NCBI RefSeq assembly: GCF_014644535.1
Contig: NZ_BMKW01000006.1
Location: 1 to 64,000, forward strand
Length of the DNA stretch: 64,000 bases
Origin: Neoroseomonas lacus
Lineage (GTDB): Bacteria > Pseudomonadota > Alphaproteobacteria > Acetobacterales > Acetobacteraceae
Reading direction: 5' to 3'
This document shows positions 25,986 to 34,932 of this stretch, one piece after another; positions within the stretch are counted from its first letter, which is position 1, and each line of letters opens with the position of its first letter. Made by a program: the position numbers and the translations under genes. Under the pieces are notes generated by a model. That model searched no databases. It was given only the letters and a program-made list of their open reading frames with translations, and had not been told where the DNA came from.

Positions 25986-26974
25986 CCAACCTGACCGCCC
26001 AACGCTCGCTGGGTCGACGCGCCGCTATGAGCCTCGCAGGGATGGCCCTTGCTTCTCCCGCGACGTTGCGCGCACAGACGCCAGTGTCCGGTCCCATCCG
26101 TGTCGTCGTCCCGTACTCGACGGGCGGTACGGCCGACTTGGTGACGCGGTCCGTCGGCGACCGCATGTCGGCCGCCCTCGGCGTGCCTGTGGTGCCAGAC
26201 TATCGACCCGGGGCAAACCTGATGATCGGCGCCCAGATCGCAGCCACGGCGCCGCCCGACGGCCGAACGCTCTTCCTTGGGACGGGCACGAGCCACAGCC
26301 TCAATCCGCTGCTGCGCAGCAATCTCCCGTATCGGCCCGAGCAGCTGGTTCCGGTCATTCCACTGACCGAGAATGCCTATATCATCGTCGTACCACCCGA
26401 CAGCCAGGCGCGCACGCTCGCCGAGTTCGTCGCTCTTGCAAGGGTCCAGCAGGGCGGGATGAACTTCGGCACCTTTGGCGCCGGAAACATCAATCACCTG
26501 GGTATGGAACTGCTGGCCCAGCTCTCCGGCATCACGATGAACAGCGTTCCCTATCGGATTGGCGTCCAGTCCGATGTGGATCTGATGGCGGGCCGCCTCG
26601 ATGTGCTCATGACCACCTTGACGATCCTGCCGCATATCCGTTCAGGCGCGGTACGGGCACTCGCCGTCACCACGCCGCAGCGATATCCGCTGCTGCCCGA
26701 GGTCCCGACCGTCGCCGAACAAGGCTACCCCGGATACGACGTGCGCGGCTGGTTCTCTTTCTTCGCGCCAGCGGGCACGTCGGAGCAGATCCTTGCCCGC
26801 TTCAACACCGAGGCAAACGCGGCGCTGCGAGATCCCGCCGTTTCGGCCGCATTTGCCCCTCATGGCCTGACCCCGCTCGGCGGCAGCGCAGCCGATCTTG
26901 GCGCCATGATCGCCGCCGAGAATGCGCGTTGGGGCCCCATCATTCAGCGCCTCGGCCTTCGCGACAAAGTCTGA
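25982..26974 (+). CDS. Tripartite tricarboxylate transporter receptor (TctC/Bug family)
   Basis: A 330-residue periplasmic receptor. A signal peptide with RR (SLGRRAAMSLAGMALASPAT, cleavage near LRAQ) precedes the Bug-family core: IRVVVPYSTGGTADLVTRSV, VVPDYRPGANLMIGAQ, ALAVTTPQRYPLLPEVPTVAE and YDVRGWFSFFAPAGT. These bind carboxylates for TctAB-type carriers. No tctA or tctB gene is nearby, as is common for expanded Bug receptors. Start ATG overlaps the IclR stop. Confidence 0.9.
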   Translation: MTNLTAQRSLGRRAAMSLAGMALASPATLRAQTPVSGPIRVVVPYSTGGTADLVTRSVGDRMSAALGVPVVPDYRPGANLMIGAQIAATAPPDGRTLFLGTGTSHSLNPLLRSNLPYRPEQLVPVIPLTENAYIIVVPPDSQARTLAEFVALARVQQGGMNFGTFGAGNINHLGMELLAQLSGITMNSVPYRIGVQSDVDLMAGRLDVLMTTLTILPHIRSGAVRALAVTTPQRYPLLPEVPTVAEQGYPGYDVRGWFSFFAPAGTSEQILARFNTEANAALRDPAVSAAFAPHGLTPLGGSAADLGAMIAAENARWGPIIQRLGLRDKV

Positions 26975-27008
26975 ACTGCGCAACACGTCGTTCCAACAGG
27001 AGAAGCCC

Positions 27009-27401
27009 ATGTCCGAGACCAAGACACCCCATGTCATTGAACTGATGGCCGAGGTGGGGAAGGCCTTCATTGCGCATGACGCGGCGGGCATCGCCGCGCA
27101 TTTCGCCGAAGACGGCGTGTTCATCAATGCCGTCGGTGATCTTGCCGGCGACACCTATACTGGCCCCGAACAGGTTCGCGGATACTTCGAGAAGATCTTC
27201 GCCGAATCGCCGGACGTGGCGTGGAAGGCGCGCGCCGCACCGCTGGTCATAAGCGACACGCAGGCGGTGACGCAGTGGCACCGCACGGCGACAGGCCCCG
27301 ATGGCGTCCGCAAGCAGTGGTTCGGCGTCGACATCTACGAGTTCCGCGGGCGTCAGGTGATCAAGAAGGACACCTACATCAAAGCGATCATCACCGGCTG
27401 A
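27009..27401 (+). CDS. SnoaL-like / NTF2-fold small protein
   Basis: A 130-residue protein of the NTF2-like superfamily: helix FIAHDAAGIAAHFAEDGVFI, then YTGPEQVRGYFEKIFAESPD and a beta-rich half ending FGVDIYEFRGRQVIKKDTYI. Members are polyketide-type cyclases, dehydratases or isomerases, or have no known activity. AGGAG lies 5 bases before ATG 27009. Lying between a carboxylate receptor and a flavin monooxygenase, it probably acts on the same pathway intermediate. Confidence 0.8.
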   Translation: MSETKTPHVIELMAEVGKAFIAHDAAGIAAHFAEDGVFINAVGDLAGDTYTGPEQVRGYFEKIFAESPDVAWKARAAPLVISDTQAVTQWHRTATGPDGVRKQWFGVDIYEFRGRQVIKKDTYIKAIITG

Positions 27402-27465
27402 CGATCGAGCCCGACCAGGACGGCCGCATCGGTATGGGCGGTGCCAGAGGCATTGGAGCGAAGAC

Positions 27466-28815
27466 ATGATGATACTGGGTGCAATTGGTGGTGCCCTGGG
27501 CGGCCATCTTGGCGGTTGGCGTCATCCGGATGCCTGGCCGCTCAGCATGATGCAGCTGTCCAACTCGATTGAGTTCGCGAAGACGGCCGAGCGCGGCAAG
27601 CTGCACATGATGTTCATGGCAGACGGCAACGGCGTCCGTCAGATGGACAAACCCGAGCTCTTCGCAGCCAACAGCCCGTCCGACCGGCCCTCCGTGTTCG
27701 AGCCTGTGACCCTCTACGCGGCGCTGTCTCAGCATACGAGCCGGATCGGCTTCGTCGGCACAGCGACCACGACCTATGAGGAGCCCTATACCCTCGCGCG
27801 GAAGTTTGGATCCCTCGACCACTTGAGCGGTGGGCGAGCGGCCTGGAATCTGGTCACGACGTCCAACGCGGAGGACGCGCTCAATTTCAGCCACAGCGAG
27901 CATGTCGCGCGCGACACGCGCTACGGGCGGGCACGCGAGTTCCTCGACGTCGTGCGAGGCCTTTGGGACAGCTGGGATGAGAACGCCTTCATCCAGGACA
28001 AGACCACGGGACGATATCTCGATCCTGCCGGCGTACAGGTCCTCAATCATCGCGGCGAGCACTTCGCGGTCAAGGGCCCGCTCAACATGGTGCGGCCGCC
28101 GCAGGGGCATCCGGTCGTATTCTCGGCGGGACAATCCGAAGCCGGCAAGGAACTGGCCGCCTATGGATCAGACGCGCTCTTCATGTCCGTCGCCAGCATG
28201 CAGGAGGGGCAATCTCTCTACGCCGACATCAAGGGACGCATGGGAAAGTACGGTCGATCGCCCGATCAACTCAAATTGCTGCCGGCGCTGAGCGTCCTGG
28301 TCGGCCGTACAGCAGCGGAGGCGGAGGCGCTTTTCGACGAGCTTCAGTCGCTCATCTCGCCGACGCTGGGCGTTGCCTACTTGTCCAAGATGATCGGTGC
28401 GGACCTGTCTGGCTATCCGCTGGATGGACCTGTTCCGGACGTTGCAGTGCAGTCAGTCGGTGGCACGGGAATCGGCACATCGATCCAGCAGATGGCGCTT
28501 CGCGAGGGCCTGACGATCCGGCAGGCGTACGAACGCATCCTGCCGCAGATGGGCGGCAATATGATCAAGGGCGACCCAGAGCAGATCGCCGCGGCCATGA
28601 CGGAGTGGTTCACGTCCAAGGCCTGCGACGGCTTCATGATCACGCTACCGCTTCTTCCTCGCGGCTTGAACGACTTCGTCGATCTCGTCGTGCCCTTGCT
28701 GCAGCAGCGAGGCGTGTTCCACATGGATTATGAGGGACTGACGCTGCGCAGCAATCTCGGTCTGCAGCGGCCGATCCGCAGAATCGCAGCAGCCAAGACT
28801 TTGACAGCCGCCTGA
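27466..28815 (+). CDS. LLM-class flavin-dependent monooxygenase (NtaA/DmoA group)
   Basis: A 449-residue member of the bacterial luciferase fold, FMNH2-dependent monooxygenases of the NtaA/SnaA/DmoA subgroup. Typical blocks are HPDAWP, FMADGNGVRQMDKPELFA, FEPVTLYAALSQHTSRIGFV, GRAAWNLVTTSNAEDALNF, DTRYGRAREFLDVVRGLWDSW and GHPVVFSAGQSEAGKELAA. Such enzymes cleave C-N or C-S bonds or hydroxylate small compounds and need reduced flavin from a separate reductase, which is not in this run. The aldehyde dehydrogenase and quinone reductase that follow could process the aldehyde product. Confidence 0.88.
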   Translation: MMILGAIGGALGGHLGGWRHPDAWPLSMMQLSNSIEFAKTAERGKLHMMFMADGNGVRQMDKPELFAANSPSDRPSVFEPVTLYAALSQHTSRIGFVGTATTTYEEPYTLARKFGSLDHLSGGRAAWNLVTTSNAEDALNFSHSEHVARDTRYGRAREFLDVVRGLWDSWDENAFIQDKTTGRYLDPAGVQVLNHRGEHFAVKGPLNMVRPPQGHPVVFSAGQSEAGKELAAYGSDALFMSVASMQEGQSLYADIKGRMGKYGRSPDQLKLLPALSVLVGRTAAEAEALFDELQSLISPTLGVAYLSKMIGADLSGYPLDGPVPDVAVQSVGGTGIGTSIQQMALREGLTIRQAYERILPQMGGNMIKGDPEQIAAAMTEWFTSKACDGFMITLPLLPRGLNDFVDLVVPLLQQRGVFHMDYEGLTLRSNLGLQRPIRRIAAAKTLTAA

Positions 28816-28920
28816 CGGGCGATTTCGTCCGAAGGCACCCTCGCCCCTCTTGATTCAATCCGGGTGGACCCGGCCAGTGCGTCTGGCCGGCCCGTCTCCC
28901 CACGTCGGACGACATCCAGC

Positions 28921-30381
28921 ATGAACGCCATCGCTCCTGCCCACACGGCCAGCTGCTATGATGACCTTTACCTCTTCATCGGAGGCGAGTGGATCGGAGC
29001 GGCCGGACGCTCGACGTCGCCCGTGATCAATCCTGCGACGGGTCAAGTCATTGGCCATGTGCCGCACGCGACTGCCGTGGAAATCGATCACGCCCTGGAG
29101 GTCGCCGAGGGGAGCTTTCGAAGCTGGAGTGCCACTCCGCCTTATGAGCGCGCCAAGATCCTGAAGCGCGCCGCGGACCTGATCCGCGAACGTACCGCTC
29201 ATCTCGAGTGGCTGATGACGACGGAAGAGGGCAAGCCCCTGGCCGAAGCCAAGTACGAGATCGCCAGCGCTGCCGACTACTTCGAGTGGTTCGCCGAGCA
29301 GGGCAAGCGAACCTATGGCCGCGTCGTGCCTGCCCGACGTCCCGGGGTCCAGCAATTTGTGAAGCGCCAAGCGATCGGGCCAGTGGCGGCGTTCACGCCT
29401 TGGAACTTCCCTGGCATCACGCCGGCTCGGAAACTTTCCGCCGCATTGGCCGCGGGTTGCTCCGTCATCATCAAGCCCGCCGAGGAATGCCCGGCCACCG
29501 CCCTGGGAATCGCCCGCGCACTGGACGATGCTGGGCTGCCGAAGGGTGTACTGCAGATGGTGTTTGGTGATCCGTCAGCGATCTCCTCGCAACTGTTGGC
29601 ATCACCGGTCATTCGCAAGGCGACCTTCACCGGGTCGGTGCCTGTCGGCAAGTTGCTGGCAGCGCAGGCAGCATCCGGCGTGAAGCCCATCACGCTCGAA
29701 CTTGGCGGTCACGGCCCGGTGCTCGTCTTTGACGATGCCGATCTCGATGAGGCCGCGCGGCTCGGTGCGGCGAATCGTTTCCGTGGGACGGGTCAGATCT
29801 GCATCTCCTCAACCCGGTTCCTGGTGCAACGCGCAAGCTACGCTGCGTTCGCCCAACGCTTCGTGGCTGCGGCCGAAGCGCTGGTGGTCGGAGACGGACT
29901 CGATCCGGCAACGCAGGTCGGCCCGCTCGGCAACCAGCGTCAGGTGGCTAAGGTCCAGGCGCTTGTTGAAGACGCACTGGCCCATGGCGCGACATTGCTC
30001 ACCGGCGGCCGGCGGCTCGCACGTGACGGCTTCTTCTATGCCCCCACCGTACTCGCAGACGTGCCGATGCACGCGCGCATCATGCACGAGGAGCCTTTCG
30101 GACCCATCGCCGTGCTGCGTCCATTCGACACCATCGAGGATGGATTGGCTGAAGCGAACCGGCTTCCCTATGCCCTGGGCGCCTATGCTTTCACGACGAA
30201 TGCACGCACTGCCATTGCCGTGGGCGATGGCTTCGAGGCCGGCATGATCGGCATCAATCACTTCAACATGATTGTGTCCGAGCTGCCGTTCGGCGGAATG
30301 CAGGAAAGCGGCTACGGCTCCGAGGGTGGCGAGGAGGGTATCGAGAGCTACCTCGTCACCAAGTTCATCAGCCAAGTGTGA
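28921..30381 (+). CDS. NAD(P)-dependent aldehyde dehydrogenase (succinate-semialdehyde type)
   Basis: A 486-residue aldehyde dehydrogenase closest in style to GabD/SSADH. The catalytic set is complete: N162 in TPWNFPG, E260 in LELGGHGP, C294 in GQICISSTR, with the late EEPFGPIAVLRPF motif and YGSEGGEEGIESYLVTKFI at the C-terminus. ATG 28921 is preferred to an upstream in-frame start because family similarity begins there. It follows the LLM monooxygenase by 105 bases and would oxidise an aldehyde from it. Confidence 0.9.
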   Translation: MNAIAPAHTASCYDDLYLFIGGEWIGAAGRSTSPVINPATGQVIGHVPHATAVEIDHALEVAEGSFRSWSATPPYERAKILKRAADLIRERTAHLEWLMTTEEGKPLAEAKYEIASAADYFEWFAEQGKRTYGRVVPARRPGVQQFVKRQAIGPVAAFTPWNFPGITPARKLSAALAAGCSVIIKPAEECPATALGIARALDDAGLPKGVLQMVFGDPSAISSQLLASPVIRKATFTGSVPVGKLLAAQAASGVKPITLELGGHGPVLVFDDADLDEAARLGAANRFRGTGQICISSTRFLVQRASYAAFAQRFVAAAEALVVGDGLDPATQVGPLGNQRQVAKVQALVEDALAHGATLLTGGRRLARDGFFYAPTVLADVPMHARIMHEEPFGPIAVLRPFDTIEDGLAEANRLPYALGAYAFTTNARTAIAVGDGFEAGMIGINHFNMIVSELPFGGMQESGYGSEGGEEGIESYLVTKFISQV

Positions 30382-30417
30382 CGTCACCTGGTCGTCATCG
30401 GGCAAGGAGAAGCCATC

Positions 30418-31401
30418 GTGAAAGCAATACAAATCGACGAGTTCGGGGATGCGGACGTGTTGCGTATCGCCGAGTCGCCAGAGCCGGTGCTGCGGCCCGC
30501 GGACCTGCTCGTGCGCGTGCGCGCCGCTGGCGTTAACCGCGCGGATCTGACGCAACGCCGCGGTGGGTATGGTCGAGCCGACTTCGGAGACTCAACCATC
30601 ATGGGCTTGGAAGTTGCCGGCGAAGTCATCGCGATCGGTCCTGAGGCTGCGGGCTTCGCTCTGGGCGACAGGGTCATGGCCGTGACCGGAGGTGGCGGCT
30701 ATGCAGAAATTGCACGCATCGACCATCGCATGGCCATGCCGGTGCCGCCGAATCTGAGTTTCATTCAGGCAGCCGCGATCCCCGAAGTCTTTATCACGGC
30801 ACATGAAGCGCTCTTTCATTTGGCGGATCTGCAACCCGGAGAGTCCGTGCTGATCCACGCGGCGTCGGGCGGCGTTGGCTCCGCGGCGGTGCAGCTTGCC
30901 CATGCCGCGGGGGCGCGAGTTCTTGCGACAGCGCAAGCCGGCAAGTTGGATCGCGTGCGGGAGCTGGGAGCCGACATCGCCATCGATCATCGCAACCAGG
31001 ACTTCGCCGAGGTGGCTGCCAAGGAGACTGATGGTCGCGGTCTCGATGTGATCATCGACTTTATCGGCGCACCCTACATCGAGCGGAACATTCGATCCCT
31101 CGCCGCCGGCGGCCGGTTGATCCAGGTCGGCCTCATGGGCGGTGGGGAGGCAAAGATCCCGCTCGAAATCATCCTCTTCAGGCACATTCGGATCATTGGC
31201 ACTGTGATGAAATCACGAACCGCAGCCGTCAAGCACGCGATGACCCGGCGCTTCAGGGAACGTTGGTACGAGGCACTTTCGACGGGTGCGCTGAGCCCTG
31301 TGATCGACAGCGTATTCCCCATGGCGGATGCCGCGGGGGCGCATCGCCGTATGGAGAGCGGCGACGCGTTTGGTAAGATCATTCTGTCCGCGGCTCAGTG
31401 A
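30418..31401 (+). CDS. Zinc-independent quinone oxidoreductase (MDR superfamily)
   Basis: A 327-residue NADPH:quinone-reductase-like protein of the PIG3/QOR group, starting GTG after AAGGAGAAG. AGVNRADLTQRRGGY and GLEVAGEVIAIG mark the catalytic domain; LIHAASGGVGSAAVQLAHAAG is the cofactor Rossmann loop. The structural zinc cysteines of alcohol dehydrogenases are absent. It ends the catabolic run begun by IclR and may reduce an enone or quinone intermediate. Confidence 0.87.
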   Translation: MKAIQIDEFGDADVLRIAESPEPVLRPADLLVRVRAAGVNRADLTQRRGGYGRADFGDSTIMGLEVAGEVIAIGPEAAGFALGDRVMAVTGGGGYAEIARIDHRMAMPVPPNLSFIQAAAIPEVFITAHEALFHLADLQPGESVLIHAASGGVGSAAVQLAHAAGARVLATAQAGKLDRVRELGADIAIDHRNQDFAEVAAKETDGRGLDVIIDFIGAPYIERNIRSLAAGGRLIQVGLMGGGEAKIPLEIILFRHIRIIGTVMKSRTAAVKHAMTRRFRERWYEALSTGALSPVIDSVFPMADAAGAHRRMESGDAFGKIILSAAQ

Positions 31402-32126
31402 TCGTCTTCGAGCGCAGCACGAGCTGCGACGCGGCTTCCTCTACGCCGCAGTTGATGACGATCATCTCCAGCCGCCGCTCGCTTCAGGTCATCCCGTTTC
31501 AAGGCACGTTGCACGCCAGGTGGGTCGTCCGGACACTTGTTGTGTGTCACGGGGAGCCGCCTTCCGCGCCATGCCGAGCGCGACCTGTGAGGCTCCTCGG
31601 TGCAAGTCCTGCCGGACTGGTCGTGCCCCAAACGTCGCTCAAAGCGCGCGGCGCAGTGGGCGCCGAGCGTGCCCAACACAGGGGGTGAGGACGAGTTCCT
31701 GACATTACCGCAGGCTGTCTCTTGGGGACACGCACACCCCGTCGGCGCCTGGTGTGCGGCGTCGCGCTTGAAGCGGTCCGCGCCGATGCAGCAAGTGATC
31801 GGTACCTATCTGTCAAAGCGCTTGCCGTTCGTGCCAACAGAAAACCTCCCGATCAATGTTGGAATATCCAGTCGGCGCCTTCGTAGAAAGTCGCTCTCGC
31901 CATCCGAGGAGATTTCCGATGCTGCTCACATGCCATTCGGCAGACAGGCAAATGGACAACACACGGAACTACGGCACCGCAAGGTGAGCCGATCATCGTA
32001 GGCGCGTCAGCCATGATCGCGAATCCTACCTACTTCGGAAGCGGCCAACGTACCAGGCTGCGCGGACAGGCATCACAGGGTCGGCACCGCGTCGACTTTG
32101 CACACTAACTTCGAAAGGAAAACACC
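31402..32126. other. 725-base gap without an assignable gene
   Basis: Only short overlapping open frames on both strands, none with a family motif or a believable start. The DNA between about 31400 and 31700 is GC-rich and may be decayed coding sequence. The stretch before 32127 includes a normal ribosome site for the next gene. Confidence 0.4.
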
Positions 32127-32687
32127 ATGAAGGTTCTAACGGACACGATTCTGTCCTTCTCCGCCTGCACGGCCGAGATCGATATCCCAGTGGACCAACT
32201 GGACATCGCGGAGTGGCTCTTTAGCTTGCCCGAGGCGGAGTATCAGCGCTGCTGCCCGCCAGACCACATCTCCTGTGGCACCACCCGCACCGATGATGGC
32301 CGACCGATGTCCATCAATGTCGAGATGATCGGCACAGGCCTAGTGATCCAGCACTACGTTGCCGAGGAATATGGCAAGGCCTACTGCCGGATGAACTCGA
32401 TTTCGGATGTCTTCACGCCGAACGGGCGCACCCAGGTCAATGTGATCTGGGAGCTGCTCGCGGAGCCCCTGGAGGGCGGACGCACGCGCTATACCAATCG
32501 CGTGACGTCGCATCCGACCGACGCCTTCATGGCGTTCCTCGAACAGCACGGCATGACCTTCGAGGCAGCGGCCAAGGCCCGACAGGAAGCGGGCGGCGAC
32601 CACAATGGGCGCGAGACCCCGTTGTTCGCGGCAAGCATCGCACGCAGGGCAAAGGCACGGATGAGTGCGCAGGTTCGAGCGGCCTGA
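32127..32687 (+). CDS. Conserved-looking hypothetical protein, possibly SRPBCC fold
   Basis: A 186-residue soluble protein of unknown function, preceded by GAAAGGAAAA. It has no signal peptide. The order of short strands (CGTTRTDDGRPMSINVEM, LVIQHYVAEEY, VNVIWELLAEPLEGGRTRYT) followed by a long C-terminal helix (DAFMAFLEQHGMTFEAAAKA) recalls SRPBCC/START-like lipid- or aromatic-binding proteins, but I cannot confirm this. It stands alone between two gene-poor gaps; the AraC gene downstream may regulate it. Confidence 0.6.
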   Translation: MKVLTDTILSFSACTAEIDIPVDQLDIAEWLFSLPEAEYQRCCPPDHISCGTTRTDDGRPMSINVEMIGTGLVIQHYVAEEYGKAYCRMNSISDVFTPNGRTQVNVIWELLAEPLEGGRTRYTNRVTSHPTDAFMAFLEQHGMTFEAAAKARQEAGGDHNGRETPLFAASIARRAKARMSAQVRAA

Positions 32688-33349
32688 CGGCGCTGACTGA
32701 ACCAGGGACACGGCGGGAGTCACCCGGGCGTGCTTGCAGCATGGCCGGGGCGTCGCAGCGAACCGCGCTTCTGACGATCGAGTTGCTCTACCGGATGGTC
32801 CCGTGTCGATGCAGAAGGTGCCGTACCGCGTCGCCACACAACCGAGCTTCATTCCATCCGGAAGGAGCTAGACGTTCAGGTTGCGCCGGCCACCGTCCTG
32901 TCGTGGATCCGAGACAGAGAGTTGCCCGTGGGAGGCGTCACCACGCCGTCTTCCGCGCGCTTCTACAATAATCATGGGGCGAGACCCTCAGACTGTGATG
33001 TGCGTCGCTGTTGCGAGAAGCGCTTCGGAACGACCCGGGATGAAAGCTGCAAGCCGCGAGCGCTGCCCCAGTGATCGACGACAACAATGCCGTCATGAAA
33101 CGTCGCCGTGTCGAGGGCGGATGAGACGGTAAAATACTGAATAGAGGTACCTGTACACGACCGTCACAGCGTAACGCAGTGAAGGGATCCGCTTGGGCGG
33201 CGGCGGCCTACGCGCCCTATGAGCCCTCGACGGACAGATCGATCCCGGGTCCAGCCCAATCCAACCGTCAGGTCTGGACATTTTCGCGTTCACAGCACAT
33301 GTCTTTTGGGGCGAGATAGTCGCGTCAATGCTATCGTCCCAACTTCAGC
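32688..33349. other. 662-base gap without an assignable gene
   Basis: No convincing coding sequence on either strand. A minus-strand peptide near 32800-32850 reads CVATRY, faintly like IS5-type transposases, but too short to call. The region just before the AraC gene may hold its promoter. Confidence 0.35.
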
Positions 33350-34282
33350 ATGCCGAGTGAGAGGGACAGCGTTCCGGTGCGCCCGAAGGCAGTCTATGGC
33401 GAGAATCTGAGTGACCATTGGCGTGGTCACTGCGCCGTGTCTTCGATAACGGCCGGCGAGACGACGGCGGGCGCTGTGACCATCGCGCGCCTCACCGGCG
33501 GACGCGATTTCGGGTTCGTCGAGCCAGTGCCGGCCGAGGAGAGCTACGCGTTCTCGCTGGAGCTGATGAACTACCAGAGTGGCGAGCTCTGGCTAGATGG
33601 AAGAAGCACCCAACAGACAGAACTGGCGCGGAACAATAGCGTCTTCTTTGATCTGCGGCATCGCGTCGAAGCCAAGTTAGAAGATCCCTTTGACTTTCTG
33701 CACTTTCACATCCCGCGAGCGTATTTTGACGCGTTGGCGCGTGCCTCCGGGCTAGCACGTATCCAGGATCTGAACTTCACATCAGGTCGAGGAGTTTTTG
33801 ACGAGACGATCCACCACATTGGGCAGGTTCTGTTGCCGGCAGTGGCTTCACCTCGCGAAGTCAATCGCCTCTTTCTAGACCATGTGATCACGGCGTTCTG
33901 CGTCCACGTGACGACGACTTACGGGGCACGTGTGGAACCCAGGACCACTGCGCGAGGGCTTTCGGAATGGCGCCTGAAGCGTGCCAAGGAACTAATCGAA
34001 AGCCAGCTTGATGGCAAACTTACTATTGCAGAGATCGCGCGCGAATGCGGCCTGACGCCGAGCTACTTCGCCCAGCAATTCGCCGAAGCGACCGGGATGA
34101 CCCCGCATCGTTGGCTCCTGAAGGCGCGGGTCGATGCTGCAACCAGGCTGCTAGTCCAAGGGGCACTTCCGATCGCTGCGATCGCCATCGCCTGTGGGTT
34201 TGCCGACCAGAGCCATTTCACACGCACCTTCTCCAGAGTGACCGGCGTGACGCCCAAGGTCTGGCAGGATCGCTTCCGATAG
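33350..34282 (+). CDS. AraC-family transcriptional regulator
   Basis: A 310-residue regulator with an N-terminal ligand domain (residues about 40-200, with FSLELMNYQSGELWLDG) and a clear C-terminal AraC domain: LTIAEIARECGLTPSYFAQQ and IAAIAIACGFADQSHFTRTF, then GVTPKVWQ. The group regulates catabolic genes and responds to small aromatic or aliphatic molecules. It lies alone; the hypothetical gene at 32127 and the DHp-like gene at 34454 flank it on the same strand. Confidence 0.87.
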   Translation: MPSERDSVPVRPKAVYGENLSDHWRGHCAVSSITAGETTAGAVTIARLTGGRDFGFVEPVPAEESYAFSLELMNYQSGELWLDGRSTQQTELARNNSVFFDLRHRVEAKLEDPFDFLHFHIPRAYFDALARASGLARIQDLNFTSGRGVFDETIHHIGQVLLPAVASPREVNRLFLDHVITAFCVHVTTTYGARVEPRTTARGLSEWRLKRAKELIESQLDGKLTIAEIARECGLTPSYFAQQFAEATGMTPHRWLLKARVDAATRLLVQGALPIAAIAIACGFADQSHFTRTFSRVTGVTPKVWQDRFR

Positions 34283-34453
34283 ATTTGCTGTGAGAATGGC
34301 CGGACCACACGCCCCCATCTCCCACCGGTCTGCGGGATCCTGTTCAATAATTCCATATCCCGTGCAATCCAGGAGCGTGGGAACCGGGCATGTTGGCGGC
34401 GGCGAGTGGATGACGCGTGTGCATCTCAAGACGACGGCTACTGGAGCGCCCAG

Positions 34454-34759
34454 ATGAATGTCCTGACAGCCCATGACCGTGAAGCCGCGAAGTCGACTCT
34501 CGAGCGCCCTCCGGCATCACGACAGATGACTGATCTTGGACGCACACCGATGTATGGCGCGTGCACGGATCATTTGGTTAAGAACTCACTGACGGTGATC
34601 GCGCTTGGTGTCGATGCCGCACATCATTGGCTGAATCGCTCGCCGCCGAATATCGCGGAGGCAACACGGGTTCTTTCGCTCGCACGCGCAGCTTCGTCCA
34701 AGATCAGTCGTGCGATGTCAGGGGAATTGACGAAACTTGAAGAGCACGCTGGTGGCTGA
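34454..34759 (+). CDS. Small stand-alone DHp-like (histidine kinase dimerisation) protein
   Basis: A 101-residue protein with no ATPase domain. Its middle, DHLVKNSLTVIALGVDAAHH then WLNRSPPNIAEATRVLSLAR, aligns with the phospho-acceptor helix pair of the sensor kinase at 44299 (AHEVNQPLMAVVTNGEAGLR then WLRRASPDLAEVDQALSRIV), including the His. It therefore looks like an isolated dimerisation/phosphotransfer domain, or a relic of a kinase. TGGAG lies about 9 bases before ATG 34454; an in-frame ATG at 34406 is also possible. No HATPase sequence follows. Confidence 0.55.
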   Translation: MNVLTAHDREAAKSTLERPPASRQMTDLGRTPMYGACTDHLVKNSLTVIALGVDAAHHWLNRSPPNIAEATRVLSLARAASSKISRAMSGELTKLEEHAGG

Positions 34760-34932
34760 CGTCGGCTCACAATCGCCACGTCCGACCACGCGCATCTTCA
34801 TCAAGGTGAACAGGATTGCCGGGGCGGCGCAAACTCGTTCAGGACCGCGTCGGCCTCAGGCGTCGCCATTTCGATTCGCGCCAGGTCATGTTCGTCAGCG
34901 GCGCGGCCAAAAGGCGCCGCGCCGCGATGCGC

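Noticed and set aside
32790-32852. Peptide CVATRY on the minus strand, reminiscent of an IS5 transposase
   Set aside because: Six residues with no supporting sequence on either side.
34900-34923. GGCGCGGC/GCCGCGCC hairpin after the RND permease as a terminator
   Set aside because: Short stem in GC-rich DNA, no U-run; such hairpins are expected by chance here.
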